Positions 10,018 through 20,460 of a stretch of DNA of 64,000 nucleotides are shown here, piece by piece. Every line of letters begins with the position of its first letter. Position 1 is the first letter of the stretch. A model generated the notes under the pieces. The model saw only the letters and a list, made by a program, of their open reading frames with translations, ran no database searches and was not told where the DNA came from. The position numbers were made by a program, and so were the translations under genes. Source of the DNA: Tridacna crocea (Eukaryota > Mollusca > Bivalvia > Cardiida > Cardiidae); the NCBI GenBank assembly GCA_943736015.1, contig OX031058.1:6286001-6350000 (forward strand), given 5' to 3'.

Positions 10018-11281
10018 TTATACGCCCGAAGGGTCGTATTATGTTATACCCCCAGTCGTCCGTCCGTTAGCAATTTCTTGTGTGCGCAACTCCTACAGTT
10101 TTCATCGGAATTATTTGAAACTTGCCACAATGAATCTCCATCATGTCTAGTTGTGCACCTGGGTCTTAGAATTTTGATCGCTGTTTTCGTTCCAAAATTA
10201 TCTGCCCTTGATTTCTGAAATAACCAACTTTTCACTTTGAATTTTTGTTCAGGCCATAACTTCCATACCATAAAAGGTATTAAATTGAAACTACATACAC
10301 TGATAGAACACATTATAGAGAAGTGCAGTGCACAAGAACCATAACTCTGCCACTTTTATTTTTTGAGTTACAGCCCTTTGTTAATTTTCAGTTTGAATTT
10401 TTGTCCAGGCCATAAGTTCTAGACTATAAAAGCTATTAACTTTGAACTTCATACACTGATAGATAACATTGTGGAGAAGTGCATCGCACATGAACCATAA
10501 CTCTGCCACTTTTATTTTTTGAGTTATTGCCCTTTGTTAATTTTCAGTTTGAATTTTTGTCCAGGCCATAACTTCCAAACTATAAAAGCTAATAACTTGC
10601 AACCTCATATAGTGATAGAACACTTTATGGAGAAGTGCATTGCACATGAACAATAACTCTGCGACCTTTATTTTTTTACTTATTGCCCTTTGTTAATTTT
10701 CAGTTTGAATTTTTGTCCAGGCCATAACTTCCAAACTATAAAAGCTAATAACTTGCAACTTCATACACCGATAGAACACATTATGGAGAAGTGCAGTGCA
10801 CATGAACCATAAGTCTGCGACTTTTATTTTTTTAGTTATTGCCCTTTGTTAATTTTTTAGTTTGAATTTTTGTCCAGGCAATAACTCCCAAACTTTAAAA
10901 CCTATCATCTTCAAACTTCAAAGACTTATAGAACACATTATAAAGAAGTGCACTGCACAAGAACCATAACTCTGCCATCCTTCTTTTTTTACTTATTGCC
11001 CTTTGTTAGTTTTCTCTTTGAATTTTCGTCTGGGCCATAATTTCTAAAATATAAAAGCCATGATCTTGAACCTTTCAAAACTGATAGAACACCTTTTGGA
11101 GAACAGCAATTTACAAAATTTGTAACTGTGCCACCCTTTCTTTTTTTAGTTATTGCCCTTTAATATTTTTCACATATCATGGAGATTAACTACTCTTCAT
11201 TCATGGCCCTTCCGTCATTTCAACTCATTTCACTGACAAGCCCCTTCGGGCGTATATGCGCCGCTTTGCGAAGCTCTTGTT
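10018..11281 (+). mobile_element. Helentron-like element with six 156-bp core repeats
   Basis: The left end TATACGCCCGAAGGG is matched in reverse by CCCTTCGGGCGTATA near the right end (about 11243), followed by a short hairpin and the 3' end GCTCTTGTT. GTCCGTCCG lies near the left end. The phrase AGGCCATAAC or a variant recurs at 10251, 10407, 10563, 10719, 10876 and 11032, a 156-157-bp period. The offset inverted repeats, 3' hairpin, T-rich target and lack of duplication fit known Helentron/HINE structure in bivalves. No helicase is encoded. Confidence 0.72.
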
Positions 11282-11325
11282 TATTTATATGTCCTGGACT
11301 TCACCACAGGGACTTGATCCAGTAA

Positions 11326-12452
11326 TTATACCCCCCACATCGTAGTGGAGGAGGGTATACTGGAATCGCCATGGCTGTCTGTCCATCTGTCTGTCCTCGG
11401 CAATACTCCTAGTTTTTCACGTACTGAACTCAAATTTACACACAGGGTTCCTATATACAGTGCACTCCGGATACAGGCTGAGATCGCGGGGACAAGAAGT
11501 ATTACCTCGTTGTAACCGGGTCTCGTTATAACCAAATCAGAAATTAAATATCGTAAGGATACAGACTTTCATACTTTTTACTTCATTTACACTGGAAGTA
11601 GCTAAATACCTTCTTTCTGAAGAGTATACAAAGACCGATAACTCTATCGATTTACTGTACAATGTAATGAATGTATTTACGAGATATTTACATGAATGTT
11701 AGCATTTTAAAGATTAAATTATACATTTATTTGAAGAATGCTGTTATTTTAGATTGCTTTTTATTGTTTTTGATTTTGTCCTCCAGTAATTGTTCACTAC
11801 TCGCTAAGTTTGAAAATGTGCGCGGATCAATGTCCGACTCGCACTCAAAGAACGAGCGTAAAGTTTTCAATTAATCCATCAGAACTAGTCAGTAATAAGC
11901 TACATGTATAAACTCCTAAAAAATTGTGATAACATTTAATCACCTACGGATCAATTTAGCCCGTAGCGCAAACGTATCCAATACGCGACAATAGTTAATG
12001 TTAAACAGTTAATCCGATAATTATTCAGTAATTGCTTTACATGGTGACAAACTAATGCAGATGACATATTTTATCAATGGACCTCGTTGTAAGGTGGGAA
12101 ATGTACATTGAGGGCCTTGACCATTTTTACGTTGTAGCCGATCTCGTTCTACATGGTATAAGATAAAAGAAAAAAAGAAGGGATTCTGCAGGGACTTAGC
12201 AAGGTTTATGTTATAAGCGGTATCTCGTTGAAACCGATCTCGTAATATGTGGAGCGGACTGTATCTATGAAGTTGTGCATGTGTGTTTTCATGACCCTGC
12301 TGCGATTTGTTACGGAATTATCTCCCCTTCAACTTTTTTCAACTCTTACTTTTATACTAAACCATTCTGCATTCTGTAACAAAGACTTGTTTTCTGACAA
12401 GGAGCTGGTGTGGGGGGGGGGCGGATAATCATGTTTAGTGATAGCTCTAGTT
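11326..12452 (+). mobile_element. Helentron-like element (CCCCCCACA type), interrupted
   Basis: The left end is TTATACCCCCCACATCGTAG with CTGTCCATCTGTCTGTCC downstream. Near the right end GTGTGGGGGGGGGG mirrors it, and the element finishes GTGATAGCTCTAGTT. Without the nested pogo-like insertion the element is only ~320 bp. Assignment rests on shared architecture, not on sequence identity to the TACGCCCG type. Confidence 0.6.
11458..12261. mobile_element. pogo/Tigger-like non-autonomous DNA transposon
   Basis: Termini are CAGTGCACTCCGG on the left and GGAGCGGACTG on the right, flanked by TA on both sides (456-457 and 262-263 of their lines). Removing it restores GGTTCCTATATCTATGAAG in the host element. 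Subterminal CTCGTTGTAACC / TCGTTATAACC motifs resemble Tigger ends, which is known family structure. The 804-bp interior shows no transposase reading frame. Confidence 0.75.
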
Positions 12453-12609
12453 TTTTTTTGTATCGTGTAAGTAAGTAAAGTCTATATCTACTTGCAAGAT
12501 CCCAAAATATTACTGGATGGAGTCCCTGTGGGGTTCACTAGGCCAGGGTTCTGAAGAGCTCTGCCCAGAATGATACACTTCATAAAAAAAATAGTGCTTC
12601 TATAAAGGT

Positions 12610-12843
12610 TTAACTCTTTACCACACAATCCCAACTTTTAAGGACCCTGAGATAGAAGCCTTTTGAAAACATTGTGGGAAAAGGAGAAAATGCTGGTAAC
12701 CAGCATTTTCACCTTTTCCCACAATGTTTTCTACACTCCCAAAATCAAAAATCAATTTTTGATTCACATTTATTTTGTCGTCTGCAAAATTAATGCTTTC
12801 AATTTGGAGTAGTCCAAAATTTTGTTGTTTGGTAAAGAGTTAA
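12610..12843 (-). repeat. Family A TTAA element
   Basis: Complete copy with one arm mismatch (CATTTTCACC). The head has a small insertion (TCTGCAAAATTAATGC). The TTAA at 12840 is shared with the next copy, placing the two head-to-head. Confidence 0.92.
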
Positions 12844-13071
12844 CTCGATCATTACTAAACAACAAGATTTTGGACTAGTTGAAATTGAAAGCATTTGCAG
12901 AAAACAAAATAAATGTGAATCAGAAATTGAATTTTTGAATTGGAAAGAGTAGAAAACATTGTGGGAAAAGGAGAAAATGCTGGTTACCGGCATTTTCTCA
13001 TTTTCCCACAATGTTTTCAAAGGCTTTCTTTCGCAGGGTCGTTAAGTCGCCATTGTGTGGCAAAGAGTTAA
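12840..13071 (+). repeat. Family A TTAA element
   Basis: Complete copy. The head is TTAACTCGATCATTACTAAA, an expanded version, and the palindrome centre is GGTTACCGG. Confidence 0.9.
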
Positions 13072-13074
13072 ACC

Positions 13075-13160
13075 CTGATTCTTTGAGTTACAAGTCCTGC
13101 ATTTCACCACTGGGCCATAGTTAGAACCCCATGTCATGCTCAAGAGACACCAAATGAGAA
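13075..13160 (-). mobile_element. Possible tRNA-like SINE fragment
   Basis: The reverse strand reads ATGGCCCAGTGGTGAAATG (box-A-like) and then an AATCAGGGTTTAAC stretch. It abuts the family A end; no tail or target duplication was found. Confidence 0.35.
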
Positions 13161-13427
13161 ATATTTTGAGGGAGCAGAAATACCTGTTTGAATTTGCATT
13201 TCAAACATTGTAGTTAAAAGAGTTAATGTCATAGCATAGAGTATTGTTTACCACAATGTTTTCAAAGCTTCAGTTGCTGTTTTGAGCCTTGGTATAGAAA
13301 ATATCAGACATTACCTCACTAACTATGCTAATTTCACACTGTAATGGCTGTCTATTCACTCTATAGTTGGAGGACCATTATGATGCCCAGCTGGTTGTTA
13401 ATTTGACATATTATTTATGAAGTGACC

Positions 13428-13683
13428 TCTTTTTCTGTACCAAACAACAAAATTTTAGACTGGTCCAAACTGAAAGCGTTTGCAAACAACAAAATAAACA
13501 TGCCTGGAAATTTGAAATTTGTTTCAGGAAGGGAAGAAAACATTGTGGGAAAGGAGAAAATGCTTGTAACCAGCATTTTCTCTTTTACTCAATATGCTTT
13601 CTAACCAATGACTGACAAATTTCTTGCTTTTAGTGACATTTATTTTGTCGTCTGGAAAAAGCTTTGATTTTATAAAAGGTTAA
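13428..13683. repeat. Rearranged family A element: head-palindrome-head
   Basis: The left part is a normal head (CAAACAACAAAATTTTAGAC, CAAACAACAAAATAAAC). After the palindrome the sequence is again head in reverse (GTGACATTTATTTTGTCGTC to AAAGGTTAA) instead of the usual tail. The whole unit is thus a large imperfect inverted repeat. Confidence 0.75.
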
Positions 13684-13740
13684 GATTTTGACTTGGAGTA
13701 AAGGGACCAAGGGTCACTCTTGTGCAACAATAAATTTTAA

Positions 13741-14277
13741 AGGTGGCCCTTCAGAGTTTGGGACGAAAATTTTACAAAAATACAAAAATATCATCCGTAT
13801 ACTCCCAAAGCCTTATAATCATCATTCGTAAAACCCCAGTAGTCGAAAACCATCCGACAACACGAGAAATTAGAGATTTACTACGGCCAAGGTCGACATA
13901 GACGGGAAACACGTTCTATTTTTACATGAATAACTCGCTCATTTACATACTGGAAATACACAGACAAAGCTTCAAACATAGCGTCCGAAGAAGATATTAT
14001 GAAAAATAATTACATGTTTGTTATGTAATGGAATTTAAGCGTCATTAGTCACATACCAGTCACTTAACATTCCCGCAATGCATTTTTTTATTTTTGGCGC
14101 GAAATCTAAAAACAGCTTAAGAGGCTACGTAGCCTTTTAAGAGAATACCATCCAAAATTTTTTTTGGTAATTTTATGATTCTTAATTATTGATGATTTGT
14201 ATTGTTTTTTCACATAAATTTCAGTGATATATATATTTTTTTATTTGGTGTGATGTGAAAATTCTAAGTACCCACCT
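13741..14277 (+). mobile_element. Family C TTAA element (AGGTGG termini)
   Basis: TTAA at 13737 and 14278 flank AGGTGGCCCTTCAGA on the left and TCTAAGTACCCACCT on the right, an imperfect terminal inverted repeat. The 537-bp body matches 53017-53537 in reverse and the short forms at 50282-50520. The TTAA target with AGG ends could be Kolobok- or piggyBac-type; I cannot decide. It inserted beside or into a family A copy. Confidence 0.8.
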
Positions 14278-14345
14278 TTAATTTGTCATCTGCAAATACT
14301 TTGGACATGGACAAGACCAAAATTTTGTTTTTTGATACAAGTTAA
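14278..14345 (-). repeat. Family A head fragment
   Basis: The sequence TTTGTCATCTGCAAATAC to ACAAGTTAA is a head end whose other half is missing; family C occupies the adjoining position. Confidence 0.7.
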
Positions 14346-14563
14346 CTCTTATCAAATGACAAAATTGTATACTGGTCAAAATTGAAAGTACTTGCAGACA
14401 ACATGTAACTCAGAAAATAAAATTTGTTTCCAGCCAGGTAGAAAACATTGTGGGAAAAGGTGAAAATGCTGGTTACCAGCATTTTCTCCTTTTCCCTCAA
14501 TGTTTTCAAAAGGTTTCTGTCTCAGGGTTGTGAAAAAGCAGAGATTGCTCGGTAAAGGATTAA
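14342..14563 (+). repeat. Family A TTAA element
   Basis: Complete copy sharing TTAA with the pieces on both sides (14342 and 14560). The left arm has GGTGAAAATG and the right arm CCCTCAATG, so the arms are not matched here. Confidence 0.88.
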
Positions 14564-14788
14564 CCCATTACCACACAATCCCTACTTTTGACGCCCCTGA
14601 GAAAGAAGCCTCTAGAAAACACTGTGGGAAAAGGAGAAAATGCTGATAACCAGCATTTTCTCCTTTTCCCACAGTGTTTTCTACCCTTCCCAAACCAAGT
14701 ATTAGCTTTTCAGTAACCTTTATTTTGTCGTCTGCAAATGCTTTCAATTTGGACAAGTGTATGATTTTCTTGTGTGGTAAAGAGTTAA
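14560..14788 (-). repeat. Family A TTAA element, CACTGTG/CACAGTG variant
   Basis: Both arms carry the variant base pair: ACACTGTGGG on the left and CCCACAGTGT on the right. The centre is CTGATAACCAG, with one mismatch. Confidence 0.92.
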
Positions 14789-15247
14789 GCATGAAATCAC
14801 TGTTGCAAGAGAAGTAAATGCTCTTTTAAAGGGTGATTTATCTTTTCTCACATATTATAAAGCCTATTAGCCATGGAACTTTGGTACTATAATACAGGTG
14901 ACAATGTTTTCAAGTTTATACCTTGTTTCCAAGATTTTATCACAAGTTTCTGTGTTACCCTTTCACTAGGAAAAGGAGGCTAATTTATTATGTCCAGCAG
15001 TGACATTTGATTTATTACAGAAGCCTTTTCAATGAAATAACCCACTTCAGATTCCAATTTATCTTTTTTAGGGTGGATACTTGTGGAGTATATAGGCCAG
15101 TGACCCTTTTGCTGATACTGGTGAGTTTTGATCATAATTATGTAAAATACGATTTGTCAGAATGATATTTTATCATTTGTATAAAATTGACATTTTTAGA
15201 TGTTTCAAAATATCAGGGACTGAAACTTAATTCAGATTTTCATCCAT
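14789..15247. other. Stretch without identified feature
   Basis: AT-rich, no gene or repeat recognised. Confidence 0.45.
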
Positions 15248-15275
15248 TAATCCTTTACCAAACAATCCTGAGGTT

Positions 15276-15500
15276 TTAACCCTTTACCACATGGTAAAAC
15301 TTTAAATCTATCCAAATTAAATGCATTTGCAGACGACAATTTCATAGTGGCTTAAACGATCCAATTTTCCTTTGAAAACTTTGTGAGAAATTTTAAGGAG
15401 AAAATGCTGGTAACCAGCATTTTCTCCTTTTCCCACAAAGTTTTCAAAAGGCTTCTCCCTCGGGGTCGTCAAAAGTTGTTATTGTGTGGTAAAGAGTTAA
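15276..15500 (+). repeat. Family A TTAA element
   Basis: Complete copy with an ACTTTGTGAG left arm and a CCCACAAAGT right arm, partly matched. It is preceded by a 28-bp tail-type fragment (15248-15275) sharing its TTAA. Confidence 0.85.
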
Positions 15501-15547
15501 TAAACCTGAAAAAGAAGGCCTTTGAAAGAATTGTGGGAAGTATGTTG

Positions 15548-15789
15548 TAATTCTGTCATTAGTGTAAATGCTATAATTTTGTCCTGGCAGTGAACACTAT
15601 AATTTTGTCCTTGGTGTAAACACTAATTTTGTCCTTGCTGTAAACAAGGTAATTTTGTCCTTGGTGTTAATACTAATTTTGTCCTTGGTGTAAACACTGT
15701 AATTTTGTCCTTGGTGTAAACACTAATTTTGTCCTTGGTATAAACTCTGTAATTTCGTCCTAAGTATCAACACTGTAATTCTGTCCTTA
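15548..15789 (+). repeat. Minisatellite, ~24-26-bp unit, about ten copies
   Basis: The unit is TAATTTTGTCCTTGGTGTAA followed by ACACT or ACACTG, in diverged head-to-tail copies. It lies between two broken family A pieces. The unit resembles the family A terminus (AATTTTGTCGTTTGGTAAA), so it may have expanded from one; that is inference. Confidence 0.85.
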
Positions 15790-15808
15790 AGATTTTTTTT
15801 ATTAATCT

Positions 15809-15912
15809 TTTACCAAACAACAATGCCAAGTTTTAACAACCTTATGGATGAAAGGTTTTGAACACCTTGCAAGAAAAGAAAGGTACTCTTTTACCAGCAT
15901 TTTCTCAATTAA
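15809..15912 (-). repeat. Family A tail fragment
   Basis: Starts TTAATCTTTTACCAAACAAC and includes a partial palindrome (ACCAGCATTTTCTCAATTAA), where it is cut by the TTAA of the next element. Confidence 0.6.
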
Positions 15913-16137
15913 CCCTTTACCCCATAAGGCATTTTTATGGTATCTCTAATTGACCCTATATAACAGGAAGGATGAAGCCGTTTCTTATACGTATATGACA
16001 CCTTTTGATAGTGTGGAAAACATTGTGGCAAAAGGTGAAATTGCTCGTGACGAGCAATTTCACCTTTTGCCACAATGTTTTCCAAAGGCTCCTACAAGCA
16101 ATGTGTTGAAATGAGTATCTATGGAGTAAAGGGTTAA
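15909..16137 (+). repeat. Family B TTAA element, perfect palindrome
   Basis: Termini are TTAACCCTTTACCCCATAAG and GGAGTAAAGGGTTAA. The palindrome arms AAACATTGTGGCAAAAGG... are perfectly complementary around GCTCGTGACGAGC. Confidence 0.93.
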
Positions 16138-16362
16138 GAGAAATATGATTTTTTTTTCACCTGCTTAAAGATCAATATACATGTACATGTGATTTGTAAA
16201 GGAATTTATTTTTCTGTTAACACAGATTTCCCAGTCTGGTCAAATAAATCTTTCATAGATATAGTCAGAAAAGCATGTGTACTGATAAGCCTGACTGTTT
16301 TACATGTGGCTTGATGGATGGGCACAATGGGCCAATCATTTAGTACCAGGGTTGACCATAGA

Positions 16363-16592
16363 GTAACTCTTTACCACACAATCCCGACTTTTAGCCACCC
16401 TGAGAAATAAGCCTTTTGAAAACATTATAGGAAAAGGAGAAAATGCTGATAGCCAGCATTTTCTCTTTTTCCACACAATGTTTTCTACCCTGTCAGAGGC
16501 CTTAAGCTCATTTTCTCATTTTTCCGACAATGTTACCAAAAGTCTTCTTTCCCAGGGTCGTGAAAACCAGGCATTGTTTTGTAAAGGGTTAA
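16363..16592. repeat. Rearranged family A element: tail-palindrome-tail
   Basis: The left end is a tail (CTTTACCACACAATCCCGAC). After the palindrome and a short head remnant (TTCTACCCTGTCAG) the right end is again a tail (CTTCTTTCCCAGGGTCGTGA to TAAAGGGTTAA), including a second, partial arm. Confidence 0.72.
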
Positions 16593-17434
16593 ACAAGCTA
16601 GAATGAAAACAGATTATGTGACTGTGAAATTTAAAGTATTACAGTCTTATTTCTAGACTAAAAGTATACAGTCTTATTTCTAGACTAATAGTATCAGTTG
16701 CCCAAGTGGCAAATGTAGATAAAGATTGAACATGCAGTCTTATCTTTGATTTACACTTTCACTTCTCAGGACAAAGGTAATCTGGAAACTGCAACTTTTT
16801 TGGGGGTCTTTTTAGGGAATGTCTTTGGGCAAGAGACCTCAGAGACTTAATTTAAAATGTGCTTGGCAAACGCAGGACAGTCACAGTCATGAATAAGCAA
16901 GCTGTTGATATGATAAAACTGAAATAGTTTTTGAAGTGGCCTGCAACAATCAATCACTTACTCTGAAAAGCACAATTGACCCATACACTGTGAAAAAAGT
17001 ATGGACACAATCGTGTCAGCTTCCACAATATTATGCGCAGGCTGACATGGGTTGATCTTTTTTTTTTATGATTCAGTTTTGTGTAAGGTAAAGAACCAAG
17101 CTACATCTGATTTATTTGTTTGTTAGACAAAATGAATTTTATGGACCCTAAATTATGTGATGACTTTCTTGGTGCACTGCGTCAGAGAGATACATTAAGC
17201 AATTCCGTTTGCCAGTACGTGGTTCATACATCTATTGTTTGGAATCATACAGAATAGGAATCAATGACATTTGTGTCAATGACATCGGCAGGAAATACTG
17301 AATTGCATGAAAAGTGGTCCACTTAAAGCTCTCGTGCTGTTGGTCATGGTTTTCCTGTAGTGCTTGCGCATTTTCAGCATAGCACATGTATGGTAATTGA
17401 TGAAATAAGGAACTTACAGTAATTATGGTACTTT
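16593..17434. other. Stretch without gene; short GTCAGC palindrome
   Basis: No gene recognised. There is a short inverted motif, GTGTCAGCTTCC...GCAGGCTGACATG, at about 17017-17053, related to those at 38619 and 56782. Confidence 0.45.
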
Positions 17435-17460
17435 AAGCTTTTACCAAACAATTTTGTGTT

Positions 17461-17633
17461 TTAACTCTTTACCAAACGACAAAATTTTAGCCTTGTCCAA
17501 AGTGAAAACATTTGTAGACGACAATTTCAGTGTGGCTCAAATGGTGTAATTTAGAAAACATTGTGGGAAAAGGAAAAAATCCTGGTTACTAAGGCTTCTT
17601 TTCCAGGAGTGTCAAAAGCCGGTAAAGGGTTAA
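17461..17633 (+). repeat. Family A element with one palindrome arm deleted
   Basis: The head and left arm are intact up to CCTGGTTACT; the right arm is missing and the tail resumes at AAGGCTTCTT. Both TTAA ends remain. Confidence 0.85.
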
Positions 17634-17830
17634 TGACCTTGAGAAAGAACACTTGAAACCCCTGCTTATAAGCTGCATTTTCTCTTTTTCACATATCAAT
17701 TTATTCTCTTTTAAAAGCATTTTGTTATCAATTTTAATAAATTTGATTTAATTTCATTATTCTTTTATCATTGGCAAATGCTTCCAAATTTGGACAAGTC
17801 TGAAATTTGGTCATCTAGTGAAGGGGTTTA
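17630..17830 (-). repeat. Family A element, degenerate
   Basis: The tail remnant GACCTTGAGAAAGAAC, a weak palindrome and a head (GGCAAATGCTTCCAAATTTG) are in order. The last bases are GTTTA instead of TTAA. Confidence 0.6.
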
Positions 17831-17924
17831 TTTGTTTGTTCAATTGTTTGTATGATGTTCAATACCTTTAAAACATGAATTAGTTGAATCATACTGTGGC
17901 CACTGTGCACATATCCATATTTTA

Positions 17925-18490
17925 CTATAGTTCCTTTTACTTAGGACTTCAAACCGTACTAAGTGCAGTGTAGAAGAACCATGACTATTCCCACTATGTT
18001 TAGAGTTATTGCCCTTTGTAAGTTTTAACTTGGTTTTTTTTTGTCCAGGGCATAAATTTTGGCGTTATTAACCATTGTAAATTTTAACTTGGAAATTTTT
18101 GTCTGGGGCATAACTTCCAAAGGAAAAAAAACTATACAGATAGCCCATTTAGAAGAAGTGCCATGTACAAGAACCATAATCTATCCCAACTATTTTTAGA
18201 GTTATTGCCCTTTATAAATTTTAACTTCAGATTGTTGTTTGTGGCATAACTTCCAAAGTATAAAACCTAGTGACTTCAAACCTTATATACAGATAGACCA
18301 AATAAATGAGAAAAGCAGTGTACATCAAGAAACATTACTCTATTCCCACAAATTTTAGATTTACTTCACTTTGTGAATTTTAAATTTTGTTTTTGGTCTG
18401 GAGCATGGTAGTTACTCATAAAATGACACTGGGTGTTCTGTGACAAAGGGCTTTGTGGGGGACTATGCAGCACTTTTGTGACAGTTCTAG
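17925..18490 (+). mobile_element. Degenerate Helentron-like repeat block
   Basis: Repeated phrases GAGTTATTGCCCTTTGTAAG and GGCATAACTTCCAAAG plus AAGTGCAGTGTAGAAGAACC resemble the core unit of the element at 10018. The right end is GTGACAGTTCTAGTTT. The left terminus was not found and the periodicity is lost. Confidence 0.6.
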
Positions 18491-19164
18491 TTTCATTCTT
18501 TCCTATTTACATGTATACTAAGCTGTGTTATAAAAAAAAATAGGGCATAATGACAAACTCAAACACAAAATTTGAAACTATTCAATCTGATTTTAACAAT
18601 TTTGCCATTACTGTATTATTAATGTTTGATTTATAGATCATTTATATTGACAGGGACTTTAACTCCACTATTCCAAGAATTATGCCCCTTCCCTTTCTTT
18701 AATTTTTTGAACATTGGCAAATGCAGCTTGGTAGACAGGACCAAACACAAGTATCCTGTTTCACCCCCACCCTCCTTTCCCCCGACCAACCATTTACTGA
18801 CAGCCAAATCTGACTTTCCTAAACAGAGACCTGTTCACGGAGCATAATCCGTCTGGCTCTTAGTTACTTCAAGGTCGCTAAAACGCATGATTGTATGGCA
18901 AAGGGTCAAAATATCTGGAAATGGTGCACAAGATTATTAGATTATTGCATGAGCCTCTAAATAATCAATCAGTTTCTTGTCTAAACTCCGAGGAGAAACA
19001 CGCTTTTCTATTTTTGGAATACTCCAGTGGGATTTTAAGATGGAATCTATTTTTCTGAGATTCTCTGGTCGCAATCAATCACAGTTCTGTAAAAGTGTAC
19101 AATATCAGTACAAAATTGTCTGACTCAAGGATATTTTTAGCCATTGTCTGGGATATCGTTTTCT
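18491..19164. other. Stretch without identified feature
   Basis: I see nothing I can name; a C-rich patch at about 18756-18785 stands out. Confidence 0.45.
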
Positions 19165-19393
19165 TTAACCCTTTACCAAACAGTCTCGGGTTTTCTCGAC
19201 CCTGAGAAAGAAGCCTTCTGAAAACATTGTGGGAAAAGGAGAAAATGCTGGTAACCAGCATTTTCTCCTTTCCCCACAATGTTTTCTACCCTTCCCAAAA
19301 CTAGTTTCAATTTTTGAGTTACTTTAACTTTGTCATCAGCAAATCCTTCCAATTTGGACTAGTCTAAAACTATATTGTTTGGTAAAGACTTAA
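19165..19393 (-). repeat. Family A TTAA element
   Basis: Complete. The palindrome is near perfect with one change in the right arm (TCCTTTCCCC). It shares TTAA 19390 with the next piece. Confidence 0.92.
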
Positions 19394-19474
19394 TCTTTTA
19401 CCAAAGGACACAATTTTAGACTGATCCAAATTGATAGCAGTTGCAAATGAAAATAAATTCTTCTTAATCCTTAA
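19390..19474 (+). repeat. Family A head fragment between two TTAA
   Basis: Only the head (TTACCAAAGGACACAATTTT to TTGCAAATGAAAATAAATTC) remains, bounded by the TTAA of both neighbours. Confidence 0.75.
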
Positions 19475-19698
19475 CCCTTTACCACACAGTGCCGACTTTT
19501 GATGACCCTTGAAGGAAGCCTTTTGAAAATATTGTGGGAAAAGAAGAAATTGCTGGTAACCAGCATTTTCTCCTTTTCCCACAATGTTTTCTGCCCTATT
19601 TGATACATATTTCAAATTTTCAGTCACTTTAATTTTAAAGTCTGCAAATGCTTTAAATTTGGACAAGTTTAAAATTTTGTCATTTGGTAAAGAGTTAA
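19471..19698 (-). repeat. Family A TTAA element
   Basis: Complete copy with a diverged left arm (AAATTGCTGGT). A head fragment follows at about 19699-19790. Confidence 0.9.
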
Positions 19699-20101
19699 GT
19701 CACAATTATATTTTCGTCTGCAAATTCATGCTGTCAGTTTCAGGACTACTCTGAAACTTAGTTGTTTGGTCACAAAGAGCTACTGGATATTCAGTGAATG
19801 GCCTCAGTCCTGGATTTCATTTTTGAAAAAAGAAGATCAATAAACTGGCTGGGAACATAATTCCAATAATTCCAATACTTCCCCATCCGTGTTAGAACAA
19901 ACTCAAAGGCAGTCTGTATGTGCATGTGAGAGGGGGGGAAACACACGCAAATATTGTCTTTCATGTGCCCAGCGTATTTATAATGGGCTTGTGTTTTATA
20001 TGGTCTGGGGTATTTATAAGGAATTGTATCAGTGACTAATGATGTGGATTTGGAGTTAAAGTGAATGCATTTAGGTATCTTTTTGTCTTATTTTCAATTA
20101 A

Positions 20102-20280
20102 AGTTTTTACTCGTAATTGCATGACAAAACTATAGACTTATCCAAATTGGAAATATTTGCAGATGACAGTTTTAACATGGCCCAATTGATGGAATTTGCA
20201 TTTGAATGGGTAGACACTGTGAGCCAAGGTGAAAATGCTGGTTGCCTTCTACAGGCTTGTAAAAATTGGTAAAGGGTTAA
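20102..20280 (+). repeat. Family A element lacking right palindrome arm
   Basis: The head is diverged. The left arm reads GAGCCAAGGTGAAAATGCTG. After GGTTGCC the sequence passes directly into the tail (TTCTACAGGCTTG) and ends TAAAGGGTTAA. Confidence 0.72.
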
Positions 20281-20460
20281 AGTTTTAAACCAATTTCCTT
20301 AAAATATGAGATATGAGAATTTCAAAAACGTGCATTTAGAATACAGATGATCGTTATGAATTATTCTAAAGATTGAAGCAAGAAATCCATGGGAAATCAT
20401 TGTAACCAAAGGAAAATTATTGCTTATTATGTGATTTCTTCTTTTACCAGTAATTTTTAC

